Shown here in pieces: positions 1 through 11,330 of a stretch of 64,000 nt of DNA. The translations under genes and the position numbers were made by a program. The notes beneath the pieces were generated by a model, which made no database searches, was not told the DNA's origin, and saw only the letters and a list, made by a program, of their open reading frames with translations. Source of the DNA: Glandiceps talaboti. Its lineage: Eukaryota; Hemichordata; Enteropneusta; Spengelidae. How positions within the stretch are numbered: the stretch's first letter is position 1; each line of letters begins with the position of its first letter. The stretch covers positions 15,375,012 to 15,439,011 of the forward strand of contig NC_135564.1 in NCBI RefSeq assembly GCF_964340395.1, in the 5' to 3' direction.

Positions 1-771
1 TCAATGGGCTCATATATGTGGGTTGTCAAATTGTTACATTTTCGGTCGTTTACATGACGTAGGTTTAGAATATTTCCATTTTTACCTGTTTACACAGACC
101 CCATTTTGGAATGAATATGGATTGTTTTGATCCACTTTGGACAGCATTTTCAAATGATTGTGTTTCATGCAATAAAAGTGTTGTGGTTTCATCTGAAAAT
201 GCCAGTGTGTCAACTGGGCCTAAAAATACATAGTTTGACTTTTTGTGTTTAGTAGTTTCTAAATTAAATCATGGAAACCAATCCACTCAAGTATTTTAAA
301 AAGTAAGTGTTTTTGGCCAAAAAATCTATTTTTTAACAAAATTTTTTGGCGAAATTATTCGTTTTGAATGCCTTTAATTCTTGGTACTTGCAGTAGCATT
401 TTACCTCATGCTAGAGGGTTCAAGTAGAACAAGAAGGTTGACTTATTTTCATGCATGCTAGTATTGCATGTCAAGCACATGGAGTAGAAGTAAGTGTTGT
501 TGACCAAGAAATTGAATGTTCGCTATTTTTAGGATGTGCCTACGCAGTATACTAATTGAGGTAACAAGAATTAGTTGGACAGCCACATCCTACATAACAC
601 CCATATCATGCTGTAAACAGCTTTTGTTTTGCACTGTCACCGTGTTACTCAACACAGTGGATAAAACGTACACAAGAGATTCATTAAAACTTTTGCTTGT
701 AAACAACTAAGCGTGAGATACCAATTTGTGCAAATATCATGTTTCAAATATGACTTCTCATGTCATTGCAG
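1..771. other. non-coding stretch at left edge
   Basis: AT-rich sequence without a convincing exon. Short open frames here lack splice signals and coding character. It may be the intron in front of the possible terminal exon that starts at 772. Confidence 0.4.
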
Positions 772-831
772 CCACACCCTGAGGAGCAGTCTAGTTCCAT
801 GACGGACAGTATACACACTTTTACCATCTAG
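772..831 (+). CDS. possible terminal coding exon of an unidentified plus-strand gene
   Basis: A splice acceptor (TCATTGCAG) ends at 771. After it one frame stays open for 19 codons, from PHPEEQSSS to HTFTI, and closes with TAG at 829-831. The peptide is polar and looks like an ordinary C-terminus, but it is short and a second frame is also open for 10 codons. The rest of the gene would lie left of the window. No family is recognised. It could be a chance open stretch. Confidence 0.22.
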   Translation, partial: PHPEEQSSSMTDSIHTFTI

Positions 832-1151
832 TCAAGGTCCCAACGACCACACATAATTCTGTGCTCCCTCCCACAGGGTTCATATAAACATGATGACGTC
901 CTCGCATCCCCACGTGATCTTAGTTTAAACAAACTGGAGGAGGAGTTGGACATTTGCATAATCATTATTACATGCTAAATTCCCATCCTTATGCCAAAAT
1001 GGATTTGGAATGACTAGATTTGGTAATTATTAAAGAGTAAAGTTTTGCAAATCCCTGTATTATTTTCCAAACTACCTTCACAGTGGTTGTATGGGGTTGT
1101 TCTGAGTGGGTATGTATTGTATAAGCTCTTTAGGCCAGGTATACAATGATA

Positions 1152-1525
1152 ATCTTGGTTACCCAGCTTCTGAGCAGCTGGGCGTGCTGCCTATGAGATC
1201 TCCCCAAATGAGAGGCTGGGGTAACAAAACTCCAACTCACTCGTGTAGGAAGTACCAATAAGAGTAGTGCATGCTGGGGAATACTTCACGTCCAACATTG
1301 TACGCTAAACGATTTAGGTACTTTCATGACAAATTATCACTTTTCAAAGCATCATACATCTAAACTACAACAAACAGGCCTTGTAAGCCTATTTTTTATG
1401 ACTTGGAAGAAATGTACTGTGTGACCCTGGCATGGGGTAGTTGAAACATGGTTTCCCGGGAGGCTCTCGTTTGAGGTGGTCTCATAGCCAGAACCCCCAG
1501 CAGCGAGAGTCTGGGTAACCAAGAC
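1152..1525. mobile_element. MITE-like element with about 80-bp terminal inverted repeats
   Basis: The left arm begins CTTGGTTACCCAG at 1154. The right arm ends with its reverse complement, CTGGGTAACCAAG, at 1523. Similarity between the arms continues inward for about 80 bp through the matching words CTATGAGA and GAGAG. The roughly 210-bp middle has no coding sequence. This is the structure of a non-autonomous DNA transposon. No clear target-site duplication was found. Confidence 0.7.
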
Positions 1526-1949
1526 TAATACAAATGAAAGTAGTGTTTTTATAATAATAAAGAACACACATTGACTGATTGTATTCTTGCAACAACATCA
1601 CAAGTCCATTTCCCTTGGGCCTGTGGGTCAATCACCCTAGCTAACACACATGCAGTTTATCAAGGGCAGTAGTAGTGGTTGTTGTTGAGGTGACAAACAG
1701 TCCCTCAAGGAAACAGACGTATGATGGTGCCCCTGCAATCAGTCAACAAGTGTACACAATGTATAATAAATGAAGGATTGGCGCCAGTTCAGTATAATTA
1801 TGATTTGTACAATGTACTTACATTGATCTGTACTATGCATTCACAACTTTTTAAATTAAACATGTAACGTCCAGCCTGGCTTAAATTCACACTGAAGTCA
1901 ACTGTACAGCTACACCAGTTGAGTGACTATGAAGAATAATAAAAAACAT

Positions 1950-2343
1950 AATTATTTGTTATAATTCAAGAAGAATATTACTTGCTTTATTTGCATAGTT
2001 TATTTGTTATAACTCAAGAAACAATATTACTTGCTTTATTTGCATAGTTTATTTGTTATAACTCAAGAAACAATACTACTTGTTTTATTTGCATAGTTTA
2101 TTTGTTATAACTCAAGAAACAATATTACTTGTTTTATTTGCATAGTTTATTTGTTATAACTCAAGAAACAATACTACTTGTTTTATTTGCATACTTTATT
2201 TGTTAAAACTCAAGAAACAATACTACTTGTTTTATTTGCATAGTTTATTTGTTATAACTCAAGAAAAAATACTACTTGCTTTATTTGCATAGTTTATTTG
2301 TTATAACTCAAGAAACAATACTACTTGCTTTACTTGCATAGTT
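1950..2343. repeat. 49-bp minisatellite, about 8 copies
   Basis: The word TTGCATAGTTTATTTG recurs at 1991, 2040, 2089 and onward to 2334 with a spacing of 49 bp. Units differ by only a few substitutions (for example ATATTAC against ATACTAC), so the array is fairly young. No coding potential. Confidence 0.92.
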
Positions 2344-2635
2344 TCCTGGACCTCCTGTATGGAGTCACACTTTTGTATTGCCAATCTGACGTTAGGATGA
2401 TCACCATGGTAGCTAGCTAAGTACACATCTAGGGTAACATGAACATAACAATTATTGTGAAAATCCTAATAAAAATAAATTAAGTATTTCTAAAGATAAC
2501 TACACTGTCAAATGAAAAGTTCATTTTTAATCACCAATGTAAAGTTGCTGTTTTCCTATATATTTTCTGAGGTTTTCAACATGCATGTAAAGGGTGGAAT
2601 ATCTATACTTTGCACTGACTTACTCGTACTACCAG

Positions 2636-3434
2636 GTACATGAAGTTATGCCTGTGGGTGTACATCCTCTTGGAAATCCATGTAAGGAGAAATTGGTGTC
2701 ACTAATCTCCATGGAAGACTGGAGGGACAACCTGGTAAGTGTTTTCTCCACACAGCCTGTGATCTCAGTAATTCAAACTCGGTAATTTTCATGGATTCCA
2801 TGCATGGAACCTGATTGGTAGAGTTTTAAGTAACATAACTATATGGTGTCTACCGGTATATTATGTTGATTAATTCAATCAATCAATCAAAAGAATTTGT
2901 AGACGTAATGACACGCTATGGTGCTGAACAGGAACAACAGTAAATCAATCTAACAAGTTAGAGAAAGCTCTTGCAAACAGAGGTATCTTGATCGATGCCC
3001 TTCTTGAATTTATCGACAGTTGAAGAAGAACGAAGTTCAAGTGGTATACTGTTCCGTAAGACTCAGGTGCTGCTCACGAGAACGCATGCTCACGTATTAC
3101 TTTGTATTACAGCGGGGTACATGAAGTAGACTTTTGTTATTTGAGTGAAGTGAACGAGTTGTGGGTTTACTGTTAATCAAGTCAGTGATGTAAGCAGGAG
3201 TAATGTTATTGAGTGCCTTGTAGGTGATCAGTAGTACTTTTCACATGATATCTATGTCTTGTTGATTGTGTCAAATTACCAAGATCTGACTTTAATAATT
3301 GGCCATATACAGCAATGTTAAACGTTTGCATACATGTAAATAACCTTGCCTGTCAACATGATATATGCTAATGTTATGCCGATTTTTCTTCACAGGTTAC
3401 AGAAAATGAGGCATGGCCAGACGAAAAACAATGA
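2636..3434 (+). CDS. last two exons of an unidentified plus-strand gene (2636-2734, 3396-3434)
   Basis: The first exon (99 bp) lies between a pyrimidine-rich acceptor (CGTACTACCAG) and a consensus donor (CCTG|GTAAGT). Only one of its three frames is open across it. It reads from VHEVMPVGVHPLG to SMEDWRDNL. The second exon starts after a good acceptor (TTTTTCTTCACAG) and continues in phase with VTENEAWPDEKQ and a TGA at 3432-3434. The joined 45-residue tail has normal coding composition. Upstream exons are not identified; they could lie between 900 and 2600 or outside the window. I do not recognise the protein family. The 661-bp intron contains a LINE remnant on the other strand. Confidence 0.42.
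2875..3250 (-). mobile_element. degenerate 3' fragment of a non-LTR retrotransposon
   Basis: Read on the minus strand, the sequence encodes the C-terminal end of a CR1/L2/jockey-like reverse-transcriptase ORF in broken frames. A segment KVLLITYKALNNITPAYI is followed, after a stop and a frame change, by NSIPLELRSSSTVDKFKKGI. Both match the typical tail of these ORFs. The 3' end carries a (TTGA)n-type tail at about 2875-2890, as expected for such elements. It is inactive: truncated, frameshifted and with internal stops. Confidence 0.72.
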
Positions 3435-3699
3435 GTTTGAATTACTTGAGAATACTTAATTGCCAGGTTGACATCCTGTTACAGAGGATATGATGTCAGC
3501 TTTCATTTAACAATATCTTCATCAGAGATAGAATACTCTCAGCACTCCCCTGTAAGACATTGATGATCTTCCAAATGTATAGCAATGGCTGCACAGTCTT
3601 GTTGTTTCTTTAACTGGCTTTGCGACTTCACAACTGTCAAACCATTTCATGTTCTGTATACTGTCACACACAGCAGTTAGAGTTAAAATATAAAGTGTG

Positions 3700-4850
3700 T
3701 ATATTGTACATGTATGCACATATACATACAAACATGTTGCAGTTGTACAGTTGAAGTACACATAGTAATTGTACAGTGTTAAAATATGAAGTGTGTACAT
3801 TCCCAGTGACACATAGCAGTTGTAGTGTGCAATGCATACTCTCACACATAGCAGTTGTACAGTTCAAATATGAAGTGTGCACTCTTAACCATAGAAGTTG
3901 TACAGTTAACATATGAAGTGTGCAAACTCTCACACATAGAAATTGTACAGTTAAAACATGAAGGGTCTATATACTCTCACATATAGCAGTTGTACAGTTA
4001 AAATGTAAAGCATGCACTCTCACACATTGCAGTTGTACAGTTAAAATATGAAGTGTATATTCTCACACATAGCAATTGTACAGATCATATTCTCCCACAT
4101 ACATGTAGCAGTTGTACAGATCATACTCTCACAGATGCAGTTGTACGGATCATACTCAAACACATAGCAGTTGTACAGATCATACTCTCACAGATGCAGT
4201 TGTACAGATCATACTCTCACACATAGCAGTTGTACAGATCATATTCTCACACATAGCAGTTGTACAGATCATACTCAAACACATAGCAGTTGTACAGATC
4301 ATACTCTCACACATAGCAGTTGTACAGACCATATTCTCACACACAGCAGTTGTACAGATCATATTCTCACACACAGCAGTTGTACAGATCATATTCTCAC
4401 ACATAGCAGTTGTACGGATCATACTCAAACACATAGCAGTTGTACAGATCATACTCTCACACATAGCAGTTGTACAGACCATATTCTCACACACAGCAGT
4501 TGTACAGATCATATTCTCACACATAGCAGTTGTACAGACCATATTCTCACACACAGCAGTTGTACAGATCACACTCTCACACATAGCAGTTGTGCATGCG
4601 ATCATACTCTCACAGATGCAGTTGTACAGATCATACTCAAACACATAGCAGTTGTACAGATGAAACTCTCACACAGCAGTTGTACAGATCAAACTCACAC
4701 ATAGCAGTTGTACAGATCATACTCTCACACAGTAATTGTACAGATCATACTCTCACAGATGCAGTTGTACAGATGAAACTCTAACACATAGCAGTTGTAC
4801 AGATCAAACTCTCACACAGCAGTTGTAGTGCTAAAATATGAAGGGTGTAT
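3700..4850. repeat. nested 44-bp / 30-bp minisatellite
   Basis: From about 3700 to 4080 the unit is about 44 bp (GTTGTACAGTT... at 3854, 3898, 3943, 3989 and 4032). From about 4085 to 4815 the unit is 30 bp, roughly 24 copies, with core CACATAGCAGTTGTACAGAT. The 30-mer looks like the 44-mer with about 14 bp (around TAAAATATGAAGTG) deleted. The 44-bp form returns at about 4815-4850. Variants of the 30-mer (CTCAAACAC, CTCACACAT, ACCATATT) recur in a block order with about 150-bp period at 4261 and 4411, so blocks of units have been duplicated. Because 30 is a multiple of 3, several frames on both strands stay open; none is a gene. Confidence 0.93.
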
Positions 4851-5150
4851 ACGCTCACATACATAACATTCACACATAATATAACCACACAAACACCAAT
4901 CATCACTGACAACTACAAGTTTATTTGACATTTTAAACAATGGAAATATGGGAAAACATTTAACAAAATATACATTTTGAAAAATTTTCTCAAAAGAGAA
5001 ATATCATACTTTCTTCAAATGTTTTTGTCTGAAAGAAATAAAAAAAAACAATTCCTTTGGTATACAAAGGTGTATCTGGTAAAAGTGAGGATAATTATCT
5101 CAGCTGCAGTAAACACTTACAAACTTTCATTCATCTTGAGTAAATATCTT
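4851..5150. other. non-coding, AT-rich
   Basis: No exon, repeat family or regulatory site could be supported here. Confidence 0.4.
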
Positions 5151-5159
5151 TAAAATATG

Positions 5160-5610
5160 TGACCTGATCAAAATCACATGTACACATAATATGTCATGTG
5201 ATCAAATAGAGACCATCCCTTTACATCACCACCAACCACTCCATTGCATTATTAAAGTCACATGACTGATTTCAACACCTGTCACGTGATCAAAGTGAAA
5301 CTCTCCTTAAATTACATCACCAACAACCACCTGTGCCCATTAAAAACTTCCATCAAAGTCACATGACTGATCAAAATCACATGACATCACATCAATGCTG
5401 TGTCATCAACCCTGGCAGCCTTACCCAATAAAAAACGTGCATTAAATTCACTCAATCATGTCATGTGATCAACCCTTGCCCAATAAAAACTTGCGGTCAA
5501 AAGACCGATCAAAATCACACGGCAACTTATCAGTGGCATGTGATTACCATGTCGCATGACTATCTTTACCCAATGAAAATTCTTATCCAAGTCACATGAC
5601 TGATCAAAGT
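5160..5610. repeat. diverged roughly 100-bp repeats rich in CACATG/CACGTG words
   Basis: GTCACATGAC-type words occur at about 5258, 5359 and 5591, with the reverse form TCATGTGATC at about 5197 and 5460 and GTCACGTGATC at about 5281. Around them CCAATAAAA, CTGATCAAA and related words recur. The spacing near 100 bp suggests an old tandem array. The words match E-box (CANNTG) consensus sites, but binding is not implied. Confidence 0.55.
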
Positions 5611-8060
5611 GTCAAATTTCAGGCACTGTATTTCAATATGGAATGCAAATAAACATGTTTTATAAAACAAAAACAATTTGGTTTCAGCTCTTTGTCTTTA
5701 AATCTGTAACAAACGTAACTCTTTCAAAAAGACGTCAAGATACATTTCAAAATTTGAAATTTCATCTGCTCTTCCCTCTTTCAATATTTGGGTTTCATGC
5801 ATGTTTTACCCATACAAATTTTAATCAAACAACATCATAATATGCCTGTCGTTCAAACAAACCAGTTTGTTTATGATCGTGGTTGTTCTTCGTTCACTTT
5901 TTCAACAAAAATGACAACATAATAAGTTTTTTCTCTCTCAGAATAACATTGGAAATATCATTTCAGATGATGTAGATGACTGACAAAAAACTGCTTCGAA
6001 AAGATTTCCCTTCGATTTCAAAACCAAAAGAGAACTATTGTGATCTTTTCCCCTCGTCTTGGAAAAGATTAAATTTTCACTTCAAATATACAGTAATGGA
6101 GGTATCACACAAATAATGTAACAGATAATGTAACAAAGAACTCAAAATAATGTAACGAATAACTCAAAACTTTCTTAGACAGGATGAGCTTAATAATGGA
6201 GTAATTCAACCCCTAAGAGAGATCCTAATTTCAGCCAAGGTCATTCCGTGAGGTAACATGTTCCTATTAAAACTGATAGCTTCACTTCGCATAATTTGAA
6301 TCAAATTGTACCATATCATATTTAATATCATGCTTATCATATCGCACTGTATCGTTTTTTTATTCACCTCATATCATATTTTGTTTTATCATATACTTAG
6401 TATCACTTCAAATGTCGTAGATGGAGACTGCACACATCAACCCTGTGCAGTAATTTCCAACATCACAATCAGGCACACTTTTACCCAAATATGGCAACAG
6501 GTGTGTTCGCTGATATCCATTCACTCAGTGATCTGGCATTGATTTTTTTTCTCAATATCTTTATGTATTCATGCATATGATAATGTTTCACTATCTGTGG
6601 TTATGTGATTCAAATACAGTTTTCTTGACAGTTTGATGTTACTAGGAAATATATATACATATTATATGATAAAACCTTTACGGCCCAGATACGAGTTTTG
6701 CACACTTTAGTTGTACGACTTCTAAAGCTGTGCACTTTCATTGTACAATCTAGGTCTGCAACATCTATATCACAAAAAATTAATATCACACAATATATAG
6801 TTCAGATCAAAACAAACCAAACCATATATCATATGTACATTAATCTAGTCACATCACATCAGATAAAACCAAACACATTTGACCACTGTCAAAACTCTTG
6901 TTCAAGTCCACGTCTCCCTCAAGTTGTCAAATTTAAACAGAACATCAGCTGCAACTGGTTGTGTATTAATGAAAAATAACAATATATATGTACCATTAAA
7001 ACATTTTCTTCAGTATCAATCAATCAATCAATAAAGAATTCAATACAGTTTCGAAGAAAAGAAAAACAATGAAACCATTAAAATTTATGATATTTCATTC
7101 TGCCATGATAATATACATCCCAGAAACTGGATACATGAAACCTGAGTCCAAAGACTAAACAAATACTAAACTCTAGGAAATTGAATTAGAATTAACATAT
7201 GAATAAATAAATGAATATTCAAGATATGAAAAGATTCGTAGAGATTTCACAATTTCTTCAAGATTATTTTTTTCAGGTACATTTGTAAAAAGAATGTAAA
7301 ATGTGGACGATATTAACAGCATGGTTAAATTTAGCAAATCGTGAATATTTCACTAAATATTCAAATCTATGCAAGAGCAATTTTCAAATCTTAGACAAAA
7401 TCAGCTTTAAAAAAATAACGTACAACTGATGTTAAAGTTTGGAAAAATACAAACATAGCATTCTGCAGGTTTTTATGTTTTCGTTCTGAGGGACATTTTA
7501 CAAGTTGAAAAACACACTGTTTATGAAATGATTTCATCTGTTGATCATATTCTGTTGAGTTTTCTGTTGAGACGAGACAATACGCCTACACAGAGTTAGA
7601 CAGAAAACACAAACGCCTGTTTCTGATAATATGGCTTCAGAAAATAGGGTAGGTACAAATGTAGGTTGGAATTTTTTCTTCTACTTTTTGTTGTTGAGAA
7701 ATTGCTTCGACTCGAAGACAACATATCCGTTGACCACAATATTTCTGAGATAGTTTGATGAGGTGTGAAAGAAGTAAATGAAGACAATTACGTGTGAAGT
7801 AGATGAACACAATATACAGATGGTATTGTATACATTCATCTAGTCCGAAAAGACTTGGTTTCTCTGGAACATTATTTTTATTCTAAAAATTACTAAAGAT
7901 ACTTTGGCCAAAAAATTTACACGGAAATACAAATTTTACCTTTCTGAATGTAAAAAATAAATGTTTTGCGTCGGCGGCTTAAAGTACAAAATGTAAAGTC
8001 GGTCGGGTTATTGGAAACACAATTTTTTTTCATTTGCCAATGGCTTTATCAGTGAAGTAT
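5611..8060. other. long gene-free AT-rich region
   Basis: No spliced coding sequence could be supported. A short (ATCA)n run lies at 7013-7035. A sentence-like repeat near 7620-7650 (TTCTGATAATATGGCTTC...AAAATAGGGTAGGTA) recurs at about 26675-26705. Confidence 0.4.
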
Positions 8061-8880
8061 CACTGGAAAGTGGAACCACCTGCACCTGTCTGTCCAGACT
8101 TAGTCATATCAGGTTTCTTTGATTCCAAGGCTTTTGAGGGCAGACTAAAATCTCATGTCTGGTGATTTAGAGGAAATGCTTTTATCACTAAGATTATTTT
8201 ATATTTATTTACTATTATTAGTACTTTTGAGCTACACGTGTTGTCAGAAAACTACCTGGTTGTCACGGCCACACCAAGGATTTGGGAACAAATTAAAATC
8301 TCATATGTTAGTAATTAGAGGCTTATAGCTCAGATAGTTTCACTATTACTTAACACAAATGTTCCAAATCAAGTGTAATTTTTTTTTTTAATTTTTACTT
8401 TGAGGTATTCCTGCGGTATCACAAAACTACCTGGTTGTCACAGCCACACCAAGGATTTGGGAACAAATTAAAATCTTACATGTTGGTGATTAAAGGAAAT
8501 GCTTATAGCTCAGATAGTTTCACTATTACTTAACACAAATGTTCCAAATCAAGTGTAATTTTTTTTTTTACTTTGAGGTATTCTTGCGATATCACAAAAC
8601 TACCTGGTTGTCACGGCCAAACCAAGGATTTGGGAACAAATTTAAATCTCACATGTTGGTGATTAGAGGAAATGCTTATAGCTCAAGATAATTTCACTAT
8701 TACTTGTACTTGATGTAAATGTTCCAAATCAAGCTTCATTTTGTTTCATTTTGTTCCTTTGAGGTATCCTTTGCGTATCACAAAACTACCTGGTTGTCAC
8801 AGCCAAACCAAGAATTTGGAAAGACTAACATCTCACATGCTTATGATCAGAGAAAAGGCTAAGTTCTAAGTCAGCTCTGA
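8060..8880. repeat. tandem array of about 175-bp units, 4-5 copies
   Basis: ACTACCTGGTTGTCAC recurs at 8251, 8426, 8599 and 8785 (spacings 175, 173 and 186). Each is followed by CCAAGGATTTGGGAACAAA and an ATCTCA(C/T)ATGTT(A/G)GT segment. A more diverged unit precedes at about 8060-8235. No coding sequence. Confidence 0.88.
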
Positions 8881-8931
8881 AAGCTTGCCACTTAGATCCT
8901 TTCAATTTTTTATACTTAAATGTAAGTTCAA

Positions 8932-9177
8932 TTGGGTTGTCAGTGGCCAAGCGGTTAAACCACTTGCCTTGTATCACTGCAGTCACGATTTGATTAAATC
9001 TACCACACTGGAAGTAAGTCGTTCATTTTCACTCTACCGAACAGTGCAGGTTTTCCCAGGTACTCCGGTTTCCTCCTGCATTAACACTGAACCCATGAAG
9101 GATGGCCCTAACTGGAGTTCTTGGGAGACAAGTATTTATACTTAAAAAACTATCCAGTGTAAATAAAGATTATTATA
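8932..9177 (+). mobile_element. tRNA-derived SINE
   Basis: The head resembles a class II tRNA (Ser/Leu-like). TGGCCAAGCGGTTAAACCA gives a good A-box region, and a degenerate B-box follows about 45 bp later. The body contains AGGTACTCCGGTTTCCTCCT, a conserved-looking central segment common in invertebrate SINEs, and the element ends in an A/T-rich tail with AATAAA near 9160. No intact tRNA cloverleaf is present, so it is not a tRNA gene. Confidence 0.68.
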
Positions 9178-9599
9178 AATCACCCATTACAAGGTACTTG
9201 CCATGATGTTAATAGAATTCAAAGCAAAATTGATGATATGTTTGACATTTCTCATATATACAATCTAAGATTACAGATAAATTATGCATTCTTTCTTTAA
9301 AACATAACAACAACTTATATGTAGCGCAACGAGTACCGATACGGGTTCATACACAAAATGTCAGCCTTCCAAAAATCTTTATTTCCAAGGACGAGTGAAC
9401 TTTCTGTTTTACTATTATTTCTCTATTTAGGACGAAGACTTTTTAAGTAAGTAAAATCAATATCAAAATATTTGTCGCCGAGTAAATTCAAAATATCATA
9501 TGACATCTAAATATCGACTAGAAATGCTGTCATCTTTATATGCATGTAGAATTAGATATAAATATTTCAACATACATGGGTAGATTATCTTACATTGAG
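9178..9599. other. non-coding
   Basis: Nothing beyond AT-rich sequence was seen between the SINE and the next tandem array. Confidence 0.4.
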
Positions 9600-10190
9600 A
9601 TTCCCAAATATCTTTTTTCATTCGTGCGTGGAAAATATGAGTGATGTAACGACCCATGTATTCGTTTCATGTAAAAATCACAGATCTGGTTGCTCTTCAT
9701 CATAACAATGCATGTCTACATCATTGATTGTGGTGATTACACATTCTTATACATGTAAGTAGAGTACAGGAGTTATCTAAAATACGACTGACGTAACATT
9801 CTAGTTGTACGAGTTTCAAGCAGAAATTAGTCGTTTTCTATCATACCACATGTCTACAACATTGACTGCGGTTATAACACATTCTTATACATGTGGGTAG
9901 AGTCATCATCTAAAATATGGGTGACATAACATCACCTGTATGCGTTTAAAGCAGAAATTAGTCGTTTTTCGTCATAACAACATGTCTACATTGTTAAGTT
10001 AATAACTATCGGTATGGTGATAACACATTCTTATACATGTGGGCAGAATACAGGAACCGTCTAAAATACGAGTGACGTCACGTCCGCTATGCGTTTTAAG
10101 CAGAAATTGGTTGTTTTTTGTCATAACAACACATGTCTACATCGTTGACTGTGGTGATAACAAATTCTCATTTTCTACGGTTTTCATTGC
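9600..10190. repeat. tandem array of 132-151-bp units, 4 copies
   Basis: CATGTCTACA recurs at 9711, 9849, 9981 and 10132. Each unit also has ACACATTCTTATACATGT, TCTAAAATA and an AAGCAGAAATT(A/G)GT segment. Each unit holds a TGACGTAA/TGACGTCA-like word (about 9642, 9789, 9922 and 10073). No coding sequence. Confidence 0.88.
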
Positions 10191-10369
10191 AGTGATACAT
10201 CATTATTTCCACATGTTCATTTGAATATTAAATCAAACAGCCTGATGTTTGAAACCACTCCACACTGCAACCAATCAACTTACGGGCATATTTTCAAAAT
10301 CGCAACACTATAACAAGCTGTGAGCTACATGTACAAGAGCTATCACAGTCATAGATCAGTGCCATAGAC

Positions 10370-10620
10370 CAGCTCCCTTTATTGTTGCATCTGATAGTGT
10401 TTTAGTTGAAAGTGATCTCAGTACAAATACATCAAACTGATCAAATTCTAACTTGTTTTGTGTTGGAAATGAACACCTTGGGGAGACTGGCTACCTTTAT
10501 TTTTGCAACTGATATAATGTTTTAGTTGAAAGTGGTCTCAGTATGAACACATCAAACTGACCAATGCTAACGGGGGGTTTTTTGTGTGTGTTTAATTGCA
10601 CACCTTGGGAGGTGATTGAT
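10370..10620. repeat. 120-bp tandem duplication
   Basis: TTTAGTTGAAAGTG(A/G)TCTCAGTA occurs at 10401 and 10521. The flanking sequence is shared: TTATT(G/T)TTGCA upstream, CACATCAAACTGA downstream and CACCTTGGG at the end of each unit. Confidence 0.85.
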
Positions 10621-11031
10621 ACATCTTGGGATTTCATTACCATATTGTGTCTCAACAATACTCATTAAGACAAAATGTCAAAGATGGATACACATGTATA
10701 TGATTTGACAGTTACATTGTAGTATGGAGCACAAATTACAATTTCTGGTACAACACATAGCAGTGTCACCCTATCTCCCACTCCAAACCCATCCTCCACT
10801 CCATCCCACCCCCAGCCCAATAATCTGGAGAATAATGCAAGATTTCTGAGAACATTATAAACATACAAAATTACCTATTAGTAAGTGCATTCTCAATACA
10901 CTGTGATATAGATTTAAACTGAATACATGACATCTAATCTTAAATGGAGGATATCTCTACATGTATATCTAATTGAAAGAAACTAAATACACAACCAAGA
11001 ATTTCATTACTGAAATACATGAGTTTTTACG

Positions 11032-11330
11032 ACAGGGCTCAAAATTAACTTTTTTCTATGGTAGTCCTAGTGGGCTACCACTTTCACAAATTGGTAGCCC
11101 AAGGCTGGTGACCAGTAGTCCGATATGCCTGAACTGAAAACAGAGTTCCTGTATTGGAAATATGTTTGTTATTAAAATACCTTAAGTCTGTAAATCTTCC
11201 ATCCTTTAAATCATTGCATATTCAATAGTACATTGTAGCCTGAGTGGGCTACCAGCTGCAAATTATGGTAACCCCATGACAAGAATTGGTAGTCTGTGGA
11301 CATGGGACGACTGTTACTTTCGAGTCCTGT
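11032..11330. mobile_element. inverted-repeat element, about 300 bp
   Basis: The ends match as inverted repeats: ACAGGGCTCAAAATTAACTT at the left and, on the other strand, ACAGGACTCGAAAGTAAC at the right. Inside, GTGGGCTACCA and TTGGTAG(C/T)C words appear twice. The CAGGG start resembles hAT-type termini. No convincing 8-bp target duplication was found. Non-coding. Confidence 0.6.

Noticed and set aside
4112-4704. Long overlapping open frames on both strands giving repeats such as SSCTDHILTH
   Set aside because: They follow directly from a stop-free 30-bp minisatellite unit, are open in several frames and both strands, and have no splice or start context.
1950-4850. CRISPR-like regular repeats
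   Set aside because: The units are contiguous tandem repeats without unique spacers, in a eukaryotic genome.
8940-9010. tRNA gene (Ser/Leu-like)
   Set aside because: The A-box is good but the B-box and stems are degenerate, and the sequence continues into a SINE body.
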